64,000 nt of DNA from PFJX01 sp964466195 (GTDB lineage Bacteria > Pseudomonadota > Gammaproteobacteria > Burkholderiales > Thiobacillaceae): contig CAYXMQ010000002.1 in NCBI GenBank assembly GCA_964466195.1, positions 124,001 to 188,000 of the forward strand, in the 5' to 3' direction. The position numbers and the translations under genes were made by a program. The notes below the pieces were generated by a model. The model ran no database searches, was not told where the DNA came from, and saw nothing but the letters and a program-made list of their open reading frames with translations. Position 1 is the stretch's first letter. Each line of letters begins with the position of its first letter. This document shows, one piece after another, positions 19,124 through 27,760 of the stretch.

Positions 19124-19852
19124 TCACTCGGGCAAGATCGCCGAGATATAGACGTCCTGCACGTCGTCGAGGTCGTCCAGCATGTCGAGCATCTTCTGGA
19201 ATTTGACCGCGTCGTCGCCGGCCACATCGGTTTCGTTCAAGGCCTTCATCACGACGCCATCCATCGCCGGCTTGAAGCCGGCTTTTTCCAGCGCCTCCTT
19301 GACGGTTGCGAAGTCGCCGGTGGGCGCGGTAATGATTTCGATGGAACCGTCCTCATTGCTGATCACGTCCTCGGCGCCGGCCTCCAGCGCCACCTCCATG
19401 ACCTGATCTTCGTTGGCGCCCGGCGCCAGGATGATCTGGCCGCAATGCTTGAACTGGAAGACGACCGAACCATCGGTGCCCAGGTTGCCGCCGCATTTCG
19501 AGAAGGCGTGGCGCACATCGGCCACGGTACGCACGCGGTTGTCGGTCAGGCAATCGACGATCACCGCGGCGCCGCCGGGGCCGTAGCCCTCATAGCGAAT
19601 CTCTTCATAGCTGACGCCCTCCAGCTCGCCGGTGCCTTTCTTGACCGCCCGTTCGATATTGTCGTTCGGCATGTTCTCCGACTTGGCCTTGTCGATGGCG
19701 ACGCGCAAGCGCGGATTGAAGCTCGCATCGCCGCCGCCCATCTTCGCCGCCACGGTGATTTCCTTGGCGTATCTGGAGAATATCTTGCCCCGCTTTTCAT
19801 CCTGACGCCCCTTACGGTGCTGGATGTTTGCCCATTTGGAATGTCCGGCCAT
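19124..19852 (-). CDS. yebC: YebC/PmpR-family regulatory protein
   Basis: A 242-residue protein starting MAGHSKWANIQHRKGRQD, the near-invariant N-terminus of the YebC/TACO1 family, with all three domains and normal length. Members have been described as transcriptional regulators and, more recently, as factors that relieve ribosome stalling at proline runs. yebC next to ruvC is a widely conserved arrangement. Confidence 0.95.
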   Translation of the reverse strand: MAGHSKWANIQHRKGRQDEKRGKIFSRYAKEITVAAKMGGGDASFNPRLRVAIDKAKSENMPNDNIERAVKKGTGELEGVSYEEIRYEGYGPGGAAVIVDCLTDNRVRTVADVRHAFSKCGGNLGTDGSVVFQFKHCGQIILAPGANEDQVMEVALEAGAEDVISNEDGSIEIITAPTGDFATVKEALEKAGFKPAMDGVVMKALNETDVAGDDAVKFQKMLDMLDDLDDVQDVYISAILPE

Positions 19853-19987
19853 GATCGCTACCCGCTACGAAAAATGGCCGGATTTTACACTGCGGCGCGC
19901 GCGCCCAACTGGCCGACCCTGTGTTGTGGTTCATTGTTGCGGCGTATCTTAGGCTTTTAGAATGCGGCATCTCAAAGAGGACCTGCC

Positions 19988-21514
19988 ATGACTCAGCCCA
20001 TGCTTATCGCCAAGAACGACTCGACCGAGATCGTCCTGCTGCCCGCCATGGCCAACCGCCATGGACTGATTACCGGCGCGACCGGCACCGGCAAGACCGT
20101 CACGCTGCAAACCCTGGCCGAACATTTTTCATCGATCGGCGTGCCCTGTTTCATGTCTGACGTGAAAGGCGACCTGTCCGGCATTTCGCAAGCCGGCGGC
20201 GGCAACCCGAAAGTCGCCGAGCGCATCGCCAAGCTCGGGCTGCAGGATCATCAATACCAGGCTTTTCCGGTCACCTTCTGGGACGCCTTCGGCGGCGGCG
20301 AAGACAGCATGGGCCATCCCGTGCGCACCACGATTTCCGACATGGGGCCGTTGCTGCTGGCGCGCATGCTGGAACTGAACGAAACCCAGGCCGGCGTGCT
20401 GAACTTGATCTTCAAGGTCGCCGACGACAACGGCCTGCTGTTGCTCGACCTGAAAGACCTGCGCGCCATGCTGCAATATGTCGGCGAAAACGCGAAGAAC
20501 TTCACCACCGAGTACGGCAACATCTCCGCCGCCAGCGTCGGCGCCATTCAGCGCGGCCTGCTCAGCCTGGAAACCCAAGGCGGAGACAAATTGTTCGGCG
20601 AGCCGATGCTGAACATCGCCGACCTGATGCAAACCGACCAAGGCAAGGGCGTCATCAACATCCTTGCCGCCGACAAGCTGATGCAGGCGCCGAAGATGTA
20701 CGCCACGCTGCTGCTCTGGTTGCTGTCCGAACTGTTCGAAAACCTGCCGGAAGCCGGCGATCTCGACAAGCCCAAGCTGGTGTTCTTCTTCGACGAAGCG
20801 CATCTGTTGTTCAACGACGCGCCCGACGCGCTGGTCGACAAGATCGAACAGGTCGTGCGGCTGATCCGCTCGAAAGGCGTCGGCGTCTATTTCGTCACCC
20901 AGAACCCCACCGACGTGCCGGACAAGGTGCTGTCACAGCTCGGCAACCGCGTGCAGCACGCCTTGCGCGCCTTCTCGCCGCGCGACCAGAAAGCCGTCAA
21001 GGCCGCCGCCGAAACCATGCGCGACAACAGCGATCTGGACGAAACGGCGGCCATTACCGAACTGGGCGTCGGCGAGGCGCTGGTGTCCTGCCTGGATGAA
21101 AAGGGCCGCCCCAGCGTCGTGGAACGCGCTTTCATCATCCCCCCCGGCGGCCAGATCGGCCCGATCGAGGCAAGCAAGCGCCGGCAACTGATGCAAACCT
21201 CGCTGGTCGCCGGCGTCTACGAAAAAACCGTGGACCAGGAGTCCGCTTACGAAATCCTCAAGGCGCGCGCTGCGGAAAGCGCGCAACAAGCGGAAGCCGC
21301 ATCGCAAGCCAAAGCACAGGCCGAAGCTCCGGCCAGCGGCGGCATCGGCGGCATGCTGGGCGACCTGTTCGGCGGCGCGAGCGGCGCCGGCGGGAGAAGA
21401 CGTGAAGGGGTCGTCGAGGCGCTTGCCAAGAGCGCCGCCCGTTCCGTCGGCAGCCAGGTTGGCCGCGCCATCATCCGCGGCGTATTGGGTTCATTGCTGG
21501 GCGGCAAGCGATGA
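19988..21514 (+). CDS. HerA-like ATPase, DUF853 (YjgR) family
   Basis: A 508-residue P-loop ATPase with Walker A GATGTGKT (about residues 29-36) and Walker B VFFFDEAHLLF near residue 265. An Ala/Gln-rich, then Gly-rich tail (GGIGGMLGDLFGG) precedes a C-terminal hydrophobic-basic patch. The family is related to HerA/FtsK DNA-translocating ATPases, and its cellular role is not established. The start has AGAGGACCTGCC upstream. Its stop overlaps the following methyltransferase start by 4 bases. Confidence 0.88.
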   Translation: MTQPMLIAKNDSTEIVLLPAMANRHGLITGATGTGKTVTLQTLAEHFSSIGVPCFMSDVKGDLSGISQAGGGNPKVAERIAKLGLQDHQYQAFPVTFWDAFGGGEDSMGHPVRTTISDMGPLLLARMLELNETQAGVLNLIFKVADDNGLLLLDLKDLRAMLQYVGENAKNFTTEYGNISAASVGAIQRGLLSLETQGGDKLFGEPMLNIADLMQTDQGKGVINILAADKLMQAPKMYATLLLWLLSELFENLPEAGDLDKPKLVFFFDEAHLLFNDAPDALVDKIEQVVRLIRSKGVGVYFVTQNPTDVPDKVLSQLGNRVQHALRAFSPRDQKAVKAAAETMRDNSDLDETAAITELGVGEALVSCLDEKGRPSVVERAFIIPPGGQIGPIEASKRRQLMQTSLVAGVYEKTVDQESAYEILKARAAESAQQAEAASQAKAQAEAPASGGIGGMLGDLFGGASGAGGRRREGVVEALAKSAARSVGSQVGRAIIRGVLGSLLGGKR

Positions 21515-22146
21515 ACAAAACCGTCCTCGACAGCGCCCATTTCGACAGCAAAGCGCGCCAGTGGGACGAAAACCCGGTGTTCCGGGCGCGCGCCGACAAG
21601 ATCGCCGCCGCCATTCAGGCCGCCGTACCGCTGAATCGGTCGATGCGCGCACTGGATTACGGCAGCGGCAGCGGCATGCTCAGCTTTCCGCTGCGAGCCC
21701 GCCTCGGCCATATCACGTTGAAGGACACCTCAGCCGGCATGCTGTCGGTCGCGGCGGAAAAAATCGCCGTCTGGGGCATCAACAACATGACCACGCGGCT
21801 GATGGACCTCACCGCCGCGGCGTTGCCGGATGAGCGTTACGACCTGATCTATTCGTCAATGACGCTGCATCACATCCCGGACACCGACGCCATTCTGAAG
21901 ACATTCCATGCGCTGCTGAACCCCGGCGGCTGGCTGTGCATCGCCGACCTGGACCGGGAAGACGGTTCTTTTCACGGCAGCCATGTCGATGTCCATCACG
22001 GCTTCGAACGGAGCGCCCTGGCAGCGCGCGCCGTTCAGGCCGGATTCGGCGAGCCCGATTTCAACACGGTGTTCGAGATCAGCAAGGAATCGGAAAGCGG
22101 CACTCGAGCCTACCCGGTATTTCTGATGTTGGCGCGCCGCAACTGA
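21511..22146 (+). CDS. Class I SAM-dependent methyltransferase
   Basis: A 211-residue Rossmann-fold methyltransferase with SAM-binding motif I ALDYGSGSGMLSFPL (about residues 47-61), an acidic strand II (LKDTSAGML), and the motif LIYSSMTLHHIPD near residue 115. Nothing in the sequence shows the substrate. It is coupled by a 4-base overlap to the DUF853 ATPase upstream and ends 10 bp from the convergent folB. Confidence 0.85.
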   Translation: MNKTVLDSAHFDSKARQWDENPVFRARADKIAAAIQAAVPLNRSMRALDYGSGSGMLSFPLRARLGHITLKDTSAGMLSVAAEKIAVWGINNMTTRLMDLTAAALPDERYDLIYSSMTLHHIPDTDAILKTFHALLNPGGWLCIADLDREDGSFHGSHVDVHHGFERSALAARAVQAGFGEPDFNTVFEISKESESGTRAYPVFLMLARRN

Positions 22147-22156
22147 AAAGCCGCCT

Positions 22157-22513
22157 TCAAATCCGCGAGCCGCGCTCGACGATGATGCCCAGCTCCTTCA
22201 CGCCGCGCAGGATCGCCAGCTTGCGCACCGCAACCCGAACCCAGGGCGCACCGAATTCACGCCGGACGATATCGGCGATCAATTCGCCCAGCGTCTCCAC
22301 CAGACGAATCTCGCGCGTCGCCACCACTTCCTGGATGCGGGCGGCGACTTTGCCGTAGTCGATGGTATCCGCCACATCGTCGGTATGGCCGGCCTTGTGG
22401 TCGTAAAGGCCGATCTCGATATCGAGCATCACCGGCTGCGGCGCTTTGCGCTCCCATTCGTACAGCCCGATAATCGTTTCGAGGCGGAAATCCCGCAAAA
22501 AGAGTATGTCCAT
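22157..22513 (-). CDS. folB: Dihydroneopterin aldolase
   Basis: A 118-residue FolB that splits 7,8-dihydroneopterin in folate synthesis. It shows the typical N-terminus MDILFLRDFRLETIIGLYEWER and the catalytic region around VETLGELIADIV. The length is normal. It stands alone, divergent from plsY with a 66-bp gap. Confidence 0.93.
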   Translation of the reverse strand: MDILFLRDFRLETIIGLYEWERKAPQPVMLDIEIGLYDHKAGHTDDVADTIDYGKVAARIQEVVATREIRLVETLGELIADIVRREFGAPWVRVAVRKLAILRGVKELGIIVERGSRI

Positions 22514-22579
22514 GTCAATCCAGACTATCCAAAGCCGCTTGCTGAAAAAGCGCGGATTCTACGTAGATAATGTACGCAC

Positions 22580-23194
22580 ATGATTGAATCCGCACTTCTT
22601 TTGATCACCGCCTACTTGTTCGGCTCAGTTTCCTTCGCCATTCTGGTCGCACGCTTTTATGGCCTGCCGGATCCGCGCAGCCACGGTTCCGGCAATCCGG
22701 GCGCGACCAATATGCTGCGTACCGGCATGAAATCCGCCGCCGCGCTGACCCTGTTCGGTGACGCCTTGAAGGGCTATCTGGCGGTGATATTGGCGCAATG
22801 GGTCACCGCCGATTACGGCTTGCCGGCTTACATTCCCTATCTGGCGGCGCTCGCCGCCTTCTTGGGCCATTTGTACCCGGTGTTCTTCGGCTTCAAGGGC
22901 GGCAAGGGCGTCGCCACCGCTCTGGGCGTTTTGCTGGCGCTGGACCTGCGCCTGGGCGGACTGACCATCCTGACCTGGAGCGTGGTGTTCGCCATTACCC
23001 GGGTTTCCTCGCTTTCCGCACTGGTCGCCGCGTCGCTGGCCCCGGTCTACGGCTATTACCTGCTGGGACCAGGGCCAGAATCCCGCTTCCTGGCCGGCAT
23101 TCTGGCCGTACTGTCGCTGCTGGTACTGGCGCGCCATCGCAGCAACATCCGCAAACTGATTTCCGGTGAAGAGTCCGCGTTCAAGAAACGCTGA
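22580..23194 (+). CDS. plsY: Glycerol-3-phosphate acyltransferase (acyl-phosphate dependent)
   Basis: PlsY transfers an acyl chain from acyl-phosphate to glycerol-3-phosphate, starting phospholipid synthesis. The 204-residue protein has about five membrane helices and the three cytoplasmic motifs, seen as GSGNPGATNMLRT (about residues 36-48), GFKGGKGVAT (about 104-113) and the third near RHRSNIRKL. The divergent plsY-folB pair is common in Proteobacteria, usually next to tsaD as here. Confidence 0.95.
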   Translation: MIESALLLITAYLFGSVSFAILVARFYGLPDPRSHGSGNPGATNMLRTGMKSAAALTLFGDALKGYLAVILAQWVTADYGLPAYIPYLAALAAFLGHLYPVFFGFKGGKGVATALGVLLALDLRLGGLTILTWSVVFAITRVSSLSALVAASLAPVYGYYLLGPGPESRFLAGILAVLSLLVLARHRSNIRKLISGEESAFKKR

Positions 23195-23208
23195 GGAGAC
23201 ATCCCGTC

Positions 23209-23985
23209 ATGTTTGAAAAAACCATCGACTACGCTCGCGGCAGCCTCGCCGCGGCCTCGGAATCCGCGATTGAAAAGGCGGGCGACAAACTGGGCGAGGT
23301 GGTGCGCATCGGCGTCAATCAGGCCGGCGATGAGATGCGCGAGGTCGTCGCCGGAGCCAGCAAGGCGATCGACGAGAAATTGGACAAGATTTCGCTGGAA
23401 CTGCACAGCCAGCGCCAGTTCACCAAAGACGATGTACGCGAACTGGTCGACTATGCCGGCGACAAGCTGTCGCTGGTGCTGGATGAGCGCATCGCCGTGA
23501 TGAGCCGGGAAATCACCCAGCTGGTGGAGGAAAAAACCGAGTATTTCAAAACCGAGATCGACGATTTCTTCATCAAGCGGCAGATGGATCTGGCGCGCGA
23601 ACGGCGTCGACTGCTGCTCAATATCGTGTTGGCGACCGGTGCGGCGCTGGGCGTCGGCGCGGTTTCCTTGTTCTACCAGGGCATCCGCGAGTGGGATCTG
23701 CTCACCGTTTTCCGCGTAGTCCTGGCCTCGCTGGCCGGCGGTTATAGCGTCTGGTTGGTACTGAGCATGCTGCGCGGCTGGCTGCGCATGAGCGAACACC
23801 GCAAGGACATGGTGTTTCTGGCGGCGCGCTACTGGGGCTGGCTGCGCCCGGCCAGCATCTTTTCCACGTTATTGATACTGGCTGTTCTGGTCCTGCTGTC
23901 GCTCGCGCTGGCCTTCCCGAACGAGGCGTTGAAACTGATCGGCCAGCCCATTCTGATCCCGGGCGCCGTCAAGCCGGGTGGCTAA
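23209..23985 (+). CDS. Hypothetical membrane protein with N-terminal amphipathic helices
   Basis: A 258-residue protein I do not recognise. The first 130 residues are charged and helical with Ala-rich heptads (AGDKLGEVV, SKAIDEKLDKI, VDYAGDKLSLVL) and no cysteine, suggesting a coiled-coil cytoplasmic domain. Three hydrophobic helices follow (about residues 139-160, 165-188, 210-236). The gene lies 14 bp after plsY on the same strand, so it may be cotranscribed with it, and its 3' end overlaps the convergent tsaD by 17 bp. Confidence 0.75.
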   Translation: MFEKTIDYARGSLAAASESAIEKAGDKLGEVVRIGVNQAGDEMREVVAGASKAIDEKLDKISLELHSQRQFTKDDVRELVDYAGDKLSLVLDERIAVMSREITQLVEEKTEYFKTEIDDFFIKRQMDLARERRRLLLNIVLATGAALGVGAVSLFYQGIREWDLLTVFRVVLASLAGGYSVWLVLSMLRGWLRMSEHRKDMVFLAARYWGWLRPASIFSTLLILAVLVLLSLALAFPNEALKLIGQPILIPGAVKPGG

Positions 23986-24982
23986 GCTCGCCCAGCGCCC
24001 AGCGCGGACGCACGCCAAAACGCCCGTCCGCCGGCGGCTGGGCCGCGCTTAAGCGGAGCGCGCCGGCAAACGCGATCATCGCGCCGTTATCGGTACACAG
24101 CTCCAGCGGCGGATAAAATACGGCGAAACGGCGCTGTCGGGCTTCGGCATCGAGGCGCTCGCGCAGGGCGCGATTGGCGCCGACGCCGCCCGCCACAACC
24201 AGCCGTAGCAATCCCGTTTGTTTCAGCGCAGCAACGCATTTGGCGGCGAGCACCTCGACCACGGCAACCTGGAATGCCGCGGCAATATCGGCGCGCGCAC
24301 TTTCACCTTCTTTCTTGCTCAGCGTCAGCACCGCCGTTTTGAGACCCGAGAAGCTGAAATCGAGATCACCGGAATTCAACATCGGGCGCGGCAGCCGGAA
24401 ACGATAAGCCTGCCCGCCATCGGCCAGCCCGGACAAAGCCGGCCCGCCCGGGTAACCGAGGCCGAGCAGTTGCGCGGTCTTGTCGAACGCCTCGCCGGCG
24501 GCATCGTCCACGGTTTCGCCGAGCAACTCGTAGCGCCCCACGCCACCCACACGCATCAACTGGGTATGCCCGCCCGACACCAGCAAAGCCACGAAAGGGA
24601 ATTCCGGCCGTGGATTGGCTAGCAAAGGAGACAGCAGATGGCCTTCAAGGTGATGCACGCCGATGGCCGGAACACCCAACGCGGCCGCCAGCGCATTGGC
24701 GAAGCTGGCGCCGACCAGCAAGGCGCCGGCCAAACCCGGACCCTGCGTGTACGCGACGGCATCAAGATCGGCGAGCGTCAGGCCCGCCTGCTGCATAACG
24801 CCGCGCGTCAACGGAATCACCCGCCGAATATGGTCGCGCGAAGCCAGTTCCGGCACGACGCCGCCATAATCCGCATGCATCGCGATCTGGCTGTGGATGG
24901 CATGCGCCAACAGCCCCGCTTCCGTGTCGTAAACGGCAAGCCCGGTTTCATCACAGGACGATTCAACACCCAAAATTTTCAT
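23969..24982 (-). CDS. tsaD: tRNA N6-adenosine threonylcarbamoyltransferase
   Basis: TsaD transfers threonylcarbamoyl to A37 of ANN-decoding tRNAs, as part of the TsaBDE complex. The 337-residue ASKHA-fold protein starts MKILGVESSCDETG and has the metal-binding histidines in HHLEGH (about residues 110-115) and the LVSGGHTQLM phosphate loop. The start at 24982 fits the conserved N-terminus; the open frame upstream does not. It is divergent from rpsU, a widely conserved pairing. Confidence 0.96.
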   Translation of the reverse strand: MKILGVESSCDETGLAVYDTEAGLLAHAIHSQIAMHADYGGVVPELASRDHIRRVIPLTRGVMQQAGLTLADLDAVAYTQGPGLAGALLVGASFANALAAALGVPAIGVHHLEGHLLSPLLANPRPEFPFVALLVSGGHTQLMRVGGVGRYELLGETVDDAAGEAFDKTAQLLGLGYPGGPALSGLADGGQAYRFRLPRPMLNSGDLDFSFSGLKTAVLTLSKKEGESARADIAAAFQVAVVEVLAAKCVAALKQTGLLRLVVAGGVGANRALRERLDAEARQRRFAVFYPPLELCTDNGAMIAFAGALRLSAAQPPADGRFGVRPRWALGELSHPA

Positions 24983-25042
24983 GGCAAGGCCCGATGCGCT
25001 GATGCTGTAAGGCAAAAAACAAGCCGCTGATTGTAATTCTTA

Positions 25043-25072
25043 TTGAAACCGGCTCGGGTAGTGAGATAGAAT
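25043..25072 (+). promoter_or_regulatory. Putative sigma-70 promoter of the rpsU-dnaG-rpoD operon
   Basis: TTGAAA at 25043-25048 and TAGAAT at 25067-25072 with an 18-bp spacer, about 58 bp before the rpsU ATG, in the tsaD-rpsU divergent gap. Confidence 0.6.
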
Positions 25073-25129
25073 CCGGCACCCTTTTTAGTCTCCCTACCGA
25101 TTAACCAAGCAAGTAGCCAGGAACGATAC

Positions 25130-25342
25130 ATGCCCAGCGTTCGCGTCAAAGAAAACGAGCCGTTCGAAGTAGCCATGCGCCGCTTCAAGCGCACCATTGA
25201 AAAAATTGGTCTGCTGACCGACTTGCGTGCCCGTGAGTTCTACGAAAAACCCACCATGGAACGCAAGCGCAAGGCCGCTGCGGCGGTGAAGCGCCAGCAA
25301 AAGCGGCTGCGCAGCCAGACGCTGCCGCCCAAGATGTATTGA
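25130..25342 (+). CDS. rpsU: 30S ribosomal protein S21
   Basis: A 70-residue basic protein starting MPSVRVKENEPFEVAMRRFKR, the standard S21 sequence, with a Lys/Arg-rich C-terminal helix. S21 helps the 30S subunit pair with the Shine-Dalgarno sequence. It opens the macromolecular-synthesis operon rpsU-yqeY-dnaG-rpoD, and the terminator just downstream probably gives S21 the highest expression of the four. Confidence 0.98.
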   Translation: MPSVRVKENEPFEVAMRRFKRTIEKIGLLTDLRAREFYEKPTMERKRKAAAAVKRQQKRLRSQTLPPKMY

Positions 25343-25361
25343 TCGGCTGCTGCTGACTTTT

Positions 25362-25389
25362 ACGGGCCTGATCTTTCAGGCCCGTTTGC
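25362..25389 (+). terminator. Terminator or attenuator after rpsU
   Basis: A 10-bp stem (25362-25371 with 25376-25385), a TCTT loop, and a short T-rich tail TTGCATTTT. It can partly stop transcription between rpsU and the rest of the operon, as in the E. coli macromolecular-synthesis operon. Confidence 0.7.
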
Positions 25390-25436
25390 ATTTTGGCCGC
25401 ATTCATTGCTGCACCGCCCTGCAACCGAGGAAAGCC

Positions 25437-25880
25437 ATGACACTCAAACAGCAAATCAGCGATGACATGAAGACCGCGATGCGCGCCAAGGACAGCGCCC
25501 GTCTTGGCGCCGTGCGGCTGTTGCTCGCAGCGATCAAGCAAAAGGAAGTCGATGAGCGCGTTGAGCTGGATGACGCCGCCGTCATCGCCATCGTCGAAAA
25601 GCTGCTCAAGCAACGCAAGGACTCGGCCACGCAATACCAGGCGGCTGGCCGCATGGACCTGGCCGATCAGGAAAACTACGAAATTGGCGTACTCGGCGCC
25701 TACATGCCGCAAGCCTTGAGCACCGACGAAGTCAGCGCCCTGGTCAAGCAAGCGGTGGCCGAAACCGGCGCCGCTTCGGCGCGCGACATGGGCAAGGTCA
25801 TCGCCTGGCTGAAGCCGAAGCTGGCTGGCCGGGCCGACATGGCTGCCGTCTCGGGTCTGGTCAAAAGCGCACTGGCCTGA
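25437..25880 (+). CDS. yqeY: GatB/YqeY-domain protein
   Basis: A 147-residue helical protein starting MTLKQQISDDMKTAMRAKD, with the YqeY domain related to the tail of the amidotransferase subunit GatB, which binds tRNA. Its own function is unknown. The ATG at 25437 has GAGGAAAG upstream. It is the second gene of the rpsU-dnaG-rpoD operon, 47 bp before dnaG. Confidence 0.92.
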   Translation: MTLKQQISDDMKTAMRAKDSARLGAVRLLLAAIKQKEVDERVELDDAAVIAIVEKLLKQRKDSATQYQAAGRMDLADQENYEIGVLGAYMPQALSTDEVSALVKQAVAETGAASARDMGKVIAWLKPKLAGRADMAAVSGLVKSALA

Positions 25881-25927
25881 GTGCGCAACGGGTCCATGCC
25901 CGGACGCGCTGACAGAATTGGCCGGCC

Positions 25928-27658
25928 ATGATCCCGCAGGAATTCATTCAGCAGCTGCTCGACCGCACGGACATCGTCGCACTGATCGAGCGCTACGTGC
26001 CGCTCAAGAAGGCGGGCGCCAACTATCAGGCGCGCTGCCCGTTCCATAACGAGAAGAGCCCGTCCTTCTCGGTCAGCCCGACCAAGCAGTTCTATCACTG
26101 CTTCGGCTGCGGCGTGCATGGCACCGCGATTACTTTTTTGATGGAACATGCCGGCTACAGCTTCATCGACGCCGTCAAGGAACTGGCCGGCCAGGTGGGC
26201 ATGCAGGTGCCGGACGACGGCAAACGCGCGGCGCCGGAAGAAGAAAACCGCCGTGACAAGCTGTACGAATGCATGGACGCCGCCGCAAGGCACTATCGAC
26301 AAGCGCTGAAAACGCACGCAACGGCCATCGCTTATCTGAAACAACGCGGCCTCACCGGCGAATGCGCCGCCCGCTTTGCGCTGGGCGTGGCGAATGACGA
26401 ATGGCAGCCGCTGGCTGGCGTTTTTTCCGACTACCAGGATGAGCTCCTGGTCGAAGCCGGTCTGGTCATCAGCAACAACGACAAACGTTACGATCGCTTT
26501 CGCGATCGCGTCATGTTCCCGATCCGCAACGAGCGTGGCCAAGTCATCGCTTTCGGCGGCCGCATCATGAACAAGGGCGAGCCGAAATATCTCAATTCGC
26601 CGGAAACCCCGCTGTTCCACAAGGGCCGCGAACTTTATGGCCTGTTCGAACACCGACGCGCCATTCAGCACGCAGACCGCGTTTTGGTGGTCGAGGGCTA
26701 TATGGACGTGGTGATGCTGGACCAGCACGGCGTCGATAACGCCGTCGCCACGCTTGGCACCGCGATCACCTCGGACCAGGCAGGGCGGCTGCTGCGCCTG
26801 GCGAATGAAGTGGTGTTCGCGTTCGATGGCGACGCGGCCGGGCGCAAAGCGGCCTGGCGCGCGCTGGAAAACAGCCTGCCGCAGGTGCGCGACGGCAAGT
26901 TGCTCGGTTTCCTGTTTCTGCCTGACGGCGAAGATCCGGACAGCTTCATCCGCACGCAGGGCGCCGAAGCATTCAGAGCGCTATGCGATCAGGCCATGCC
27001 GCTTTCCGACTTCCTGTTCCTCGAACTGAGCAGCCAGACCGACCTCGCCTCGCAAGAGGGCAAAGTACGCCTGGCCACACTGGTGCAGCCCCATCTAGCC
27101 AAACTTACCCAGGCCCCGCTGCTGATGCGCGCGTTGCGGCAACGGCTGGACGAAACGACCGGACTGGGGTCGCCACGCCCGGCGGGCGAGCGTTCGCGCT
27201 TTGCGGGCCGCCCCAACCAAAGCAGCCACAGCGCCGGCGCGCAAGGTCGAGGCGTCGTCCAGCCCGCCTCCTGGCGAATATTGCTGCAAGCCTTGCTGCA
27301 CGACCCCGCCCGCGCCCGCCATTTGACCGACCTGCCCGAGTCCGCCGAGCAGGAAGCCGAAGCGGTGCATGTCGTCATCAGCCTGCTGCGCGAGCACCCG
27401 GAACTGTCGGCGCGAGACATCCCCGATCACTTTCTAAACCGCCCGGAATACGCGTTGATCAAGCTAGCCGCCGCCGAGACCATGCATTGGGATGACGCCT
27501 ACGACAGCGAAGCCGATTTTCAGGGCGCGCTGAGAACGGTCACGACGCAAGCCAGCCGACTCGCAGTCCAGGAGTTTTCCGGGCGCAAGCCGAGCGAGTT
27601 GAGCGAGCTCCAAAAAGCCAACCTGCTGGCTTCGCTCAAGTTGCGGAAACCAGATTGA
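25928..27658 (+). CDS. dnaG: DNA primase
   Basis: A 576-residue primase that makes RNA primers at the replication fork. The N-terminal CHC2 zinc-binding motif is visible as CPFHNEK then FHCFGCG-like YHCFGCGVHG (about residues 38-63). The Toprim domain has VVEGYMDVVML and FDGDAAGRKA (about 255-310). The C-terminal DnaB-binding helical domain follows a less conserved, Gly/Arg-rich linker. The length is normal for Betaproteobacteria. Confidence 0.97.
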   Translation: MIPQEFIQQLLDRTDIVALIERYVPLKKAGANYQARCPFHNEKSPSFSVSPTKQFYHCFGCGVHGTAITFLMEHAGYSFIDAVKELAGQVGMQVPDDGKRAAPEEENRRDKLYECMDAAARHYRQALKTHATAIAYLKQRGLTGECAARFALGVANDEWQPLAGVFSDYQDELLVEAGLVISNNDKRYDRFRDRVMFPIRNERGQVIAFGGRIMNKGEPKYLNSPETPLFHKGRELYGLFEHRRAIQHADRVLVVEGYMDVVMLDQHGVDNAVATLGTAITSDQAGRLLRLANEVVFAFDGDAAGRKAAWRALENSLPQVRDGKLLGFLFLPDGEDPDSFIRTQGAEAFRALCDQAMPLSDFLFLELSSQTDLASQEGKVRLATLVQPHLAKLTQAPLLMRALRQRLDETTGLGSPRPAGERSRFAGRPNQSSHSAGAQGRGVVQPASWRILLQALLHDPARARHLTDLPESAEQEAEAVHVVISLLREHPELSARDIPDHFLNRPEYALIKLAAAETMHWDDAYDSEADFQGALRTVTTQASRLAVQEFSGRKPSELSELQKANLLASLKLRKPD

Positions 27659-27688
27659 AGCCGCGCTGTCGAAGCCACCGCGGGCGAT

Positions 27689-27719
27689 CTGAAAACTATC
27701 ACCCAAGTTCCTGTATAAT
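27689..27719 (+). promoter_or_regulatory. Possible internal promoter for rpoD
   Basis: A consensus TATAAT (27714-27719) preceded by TG lies 41 bp before the rpoD start. The best upstream box is CTGAAA (27689-27694) at a long 19-bp spacing, so the -35 match is weak. Confidence 0.45.
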
Positions 27720-27760
27720 ATTGCGTTTTTCCGCAGTTTCTCACTGGAGATAGCCCGGCG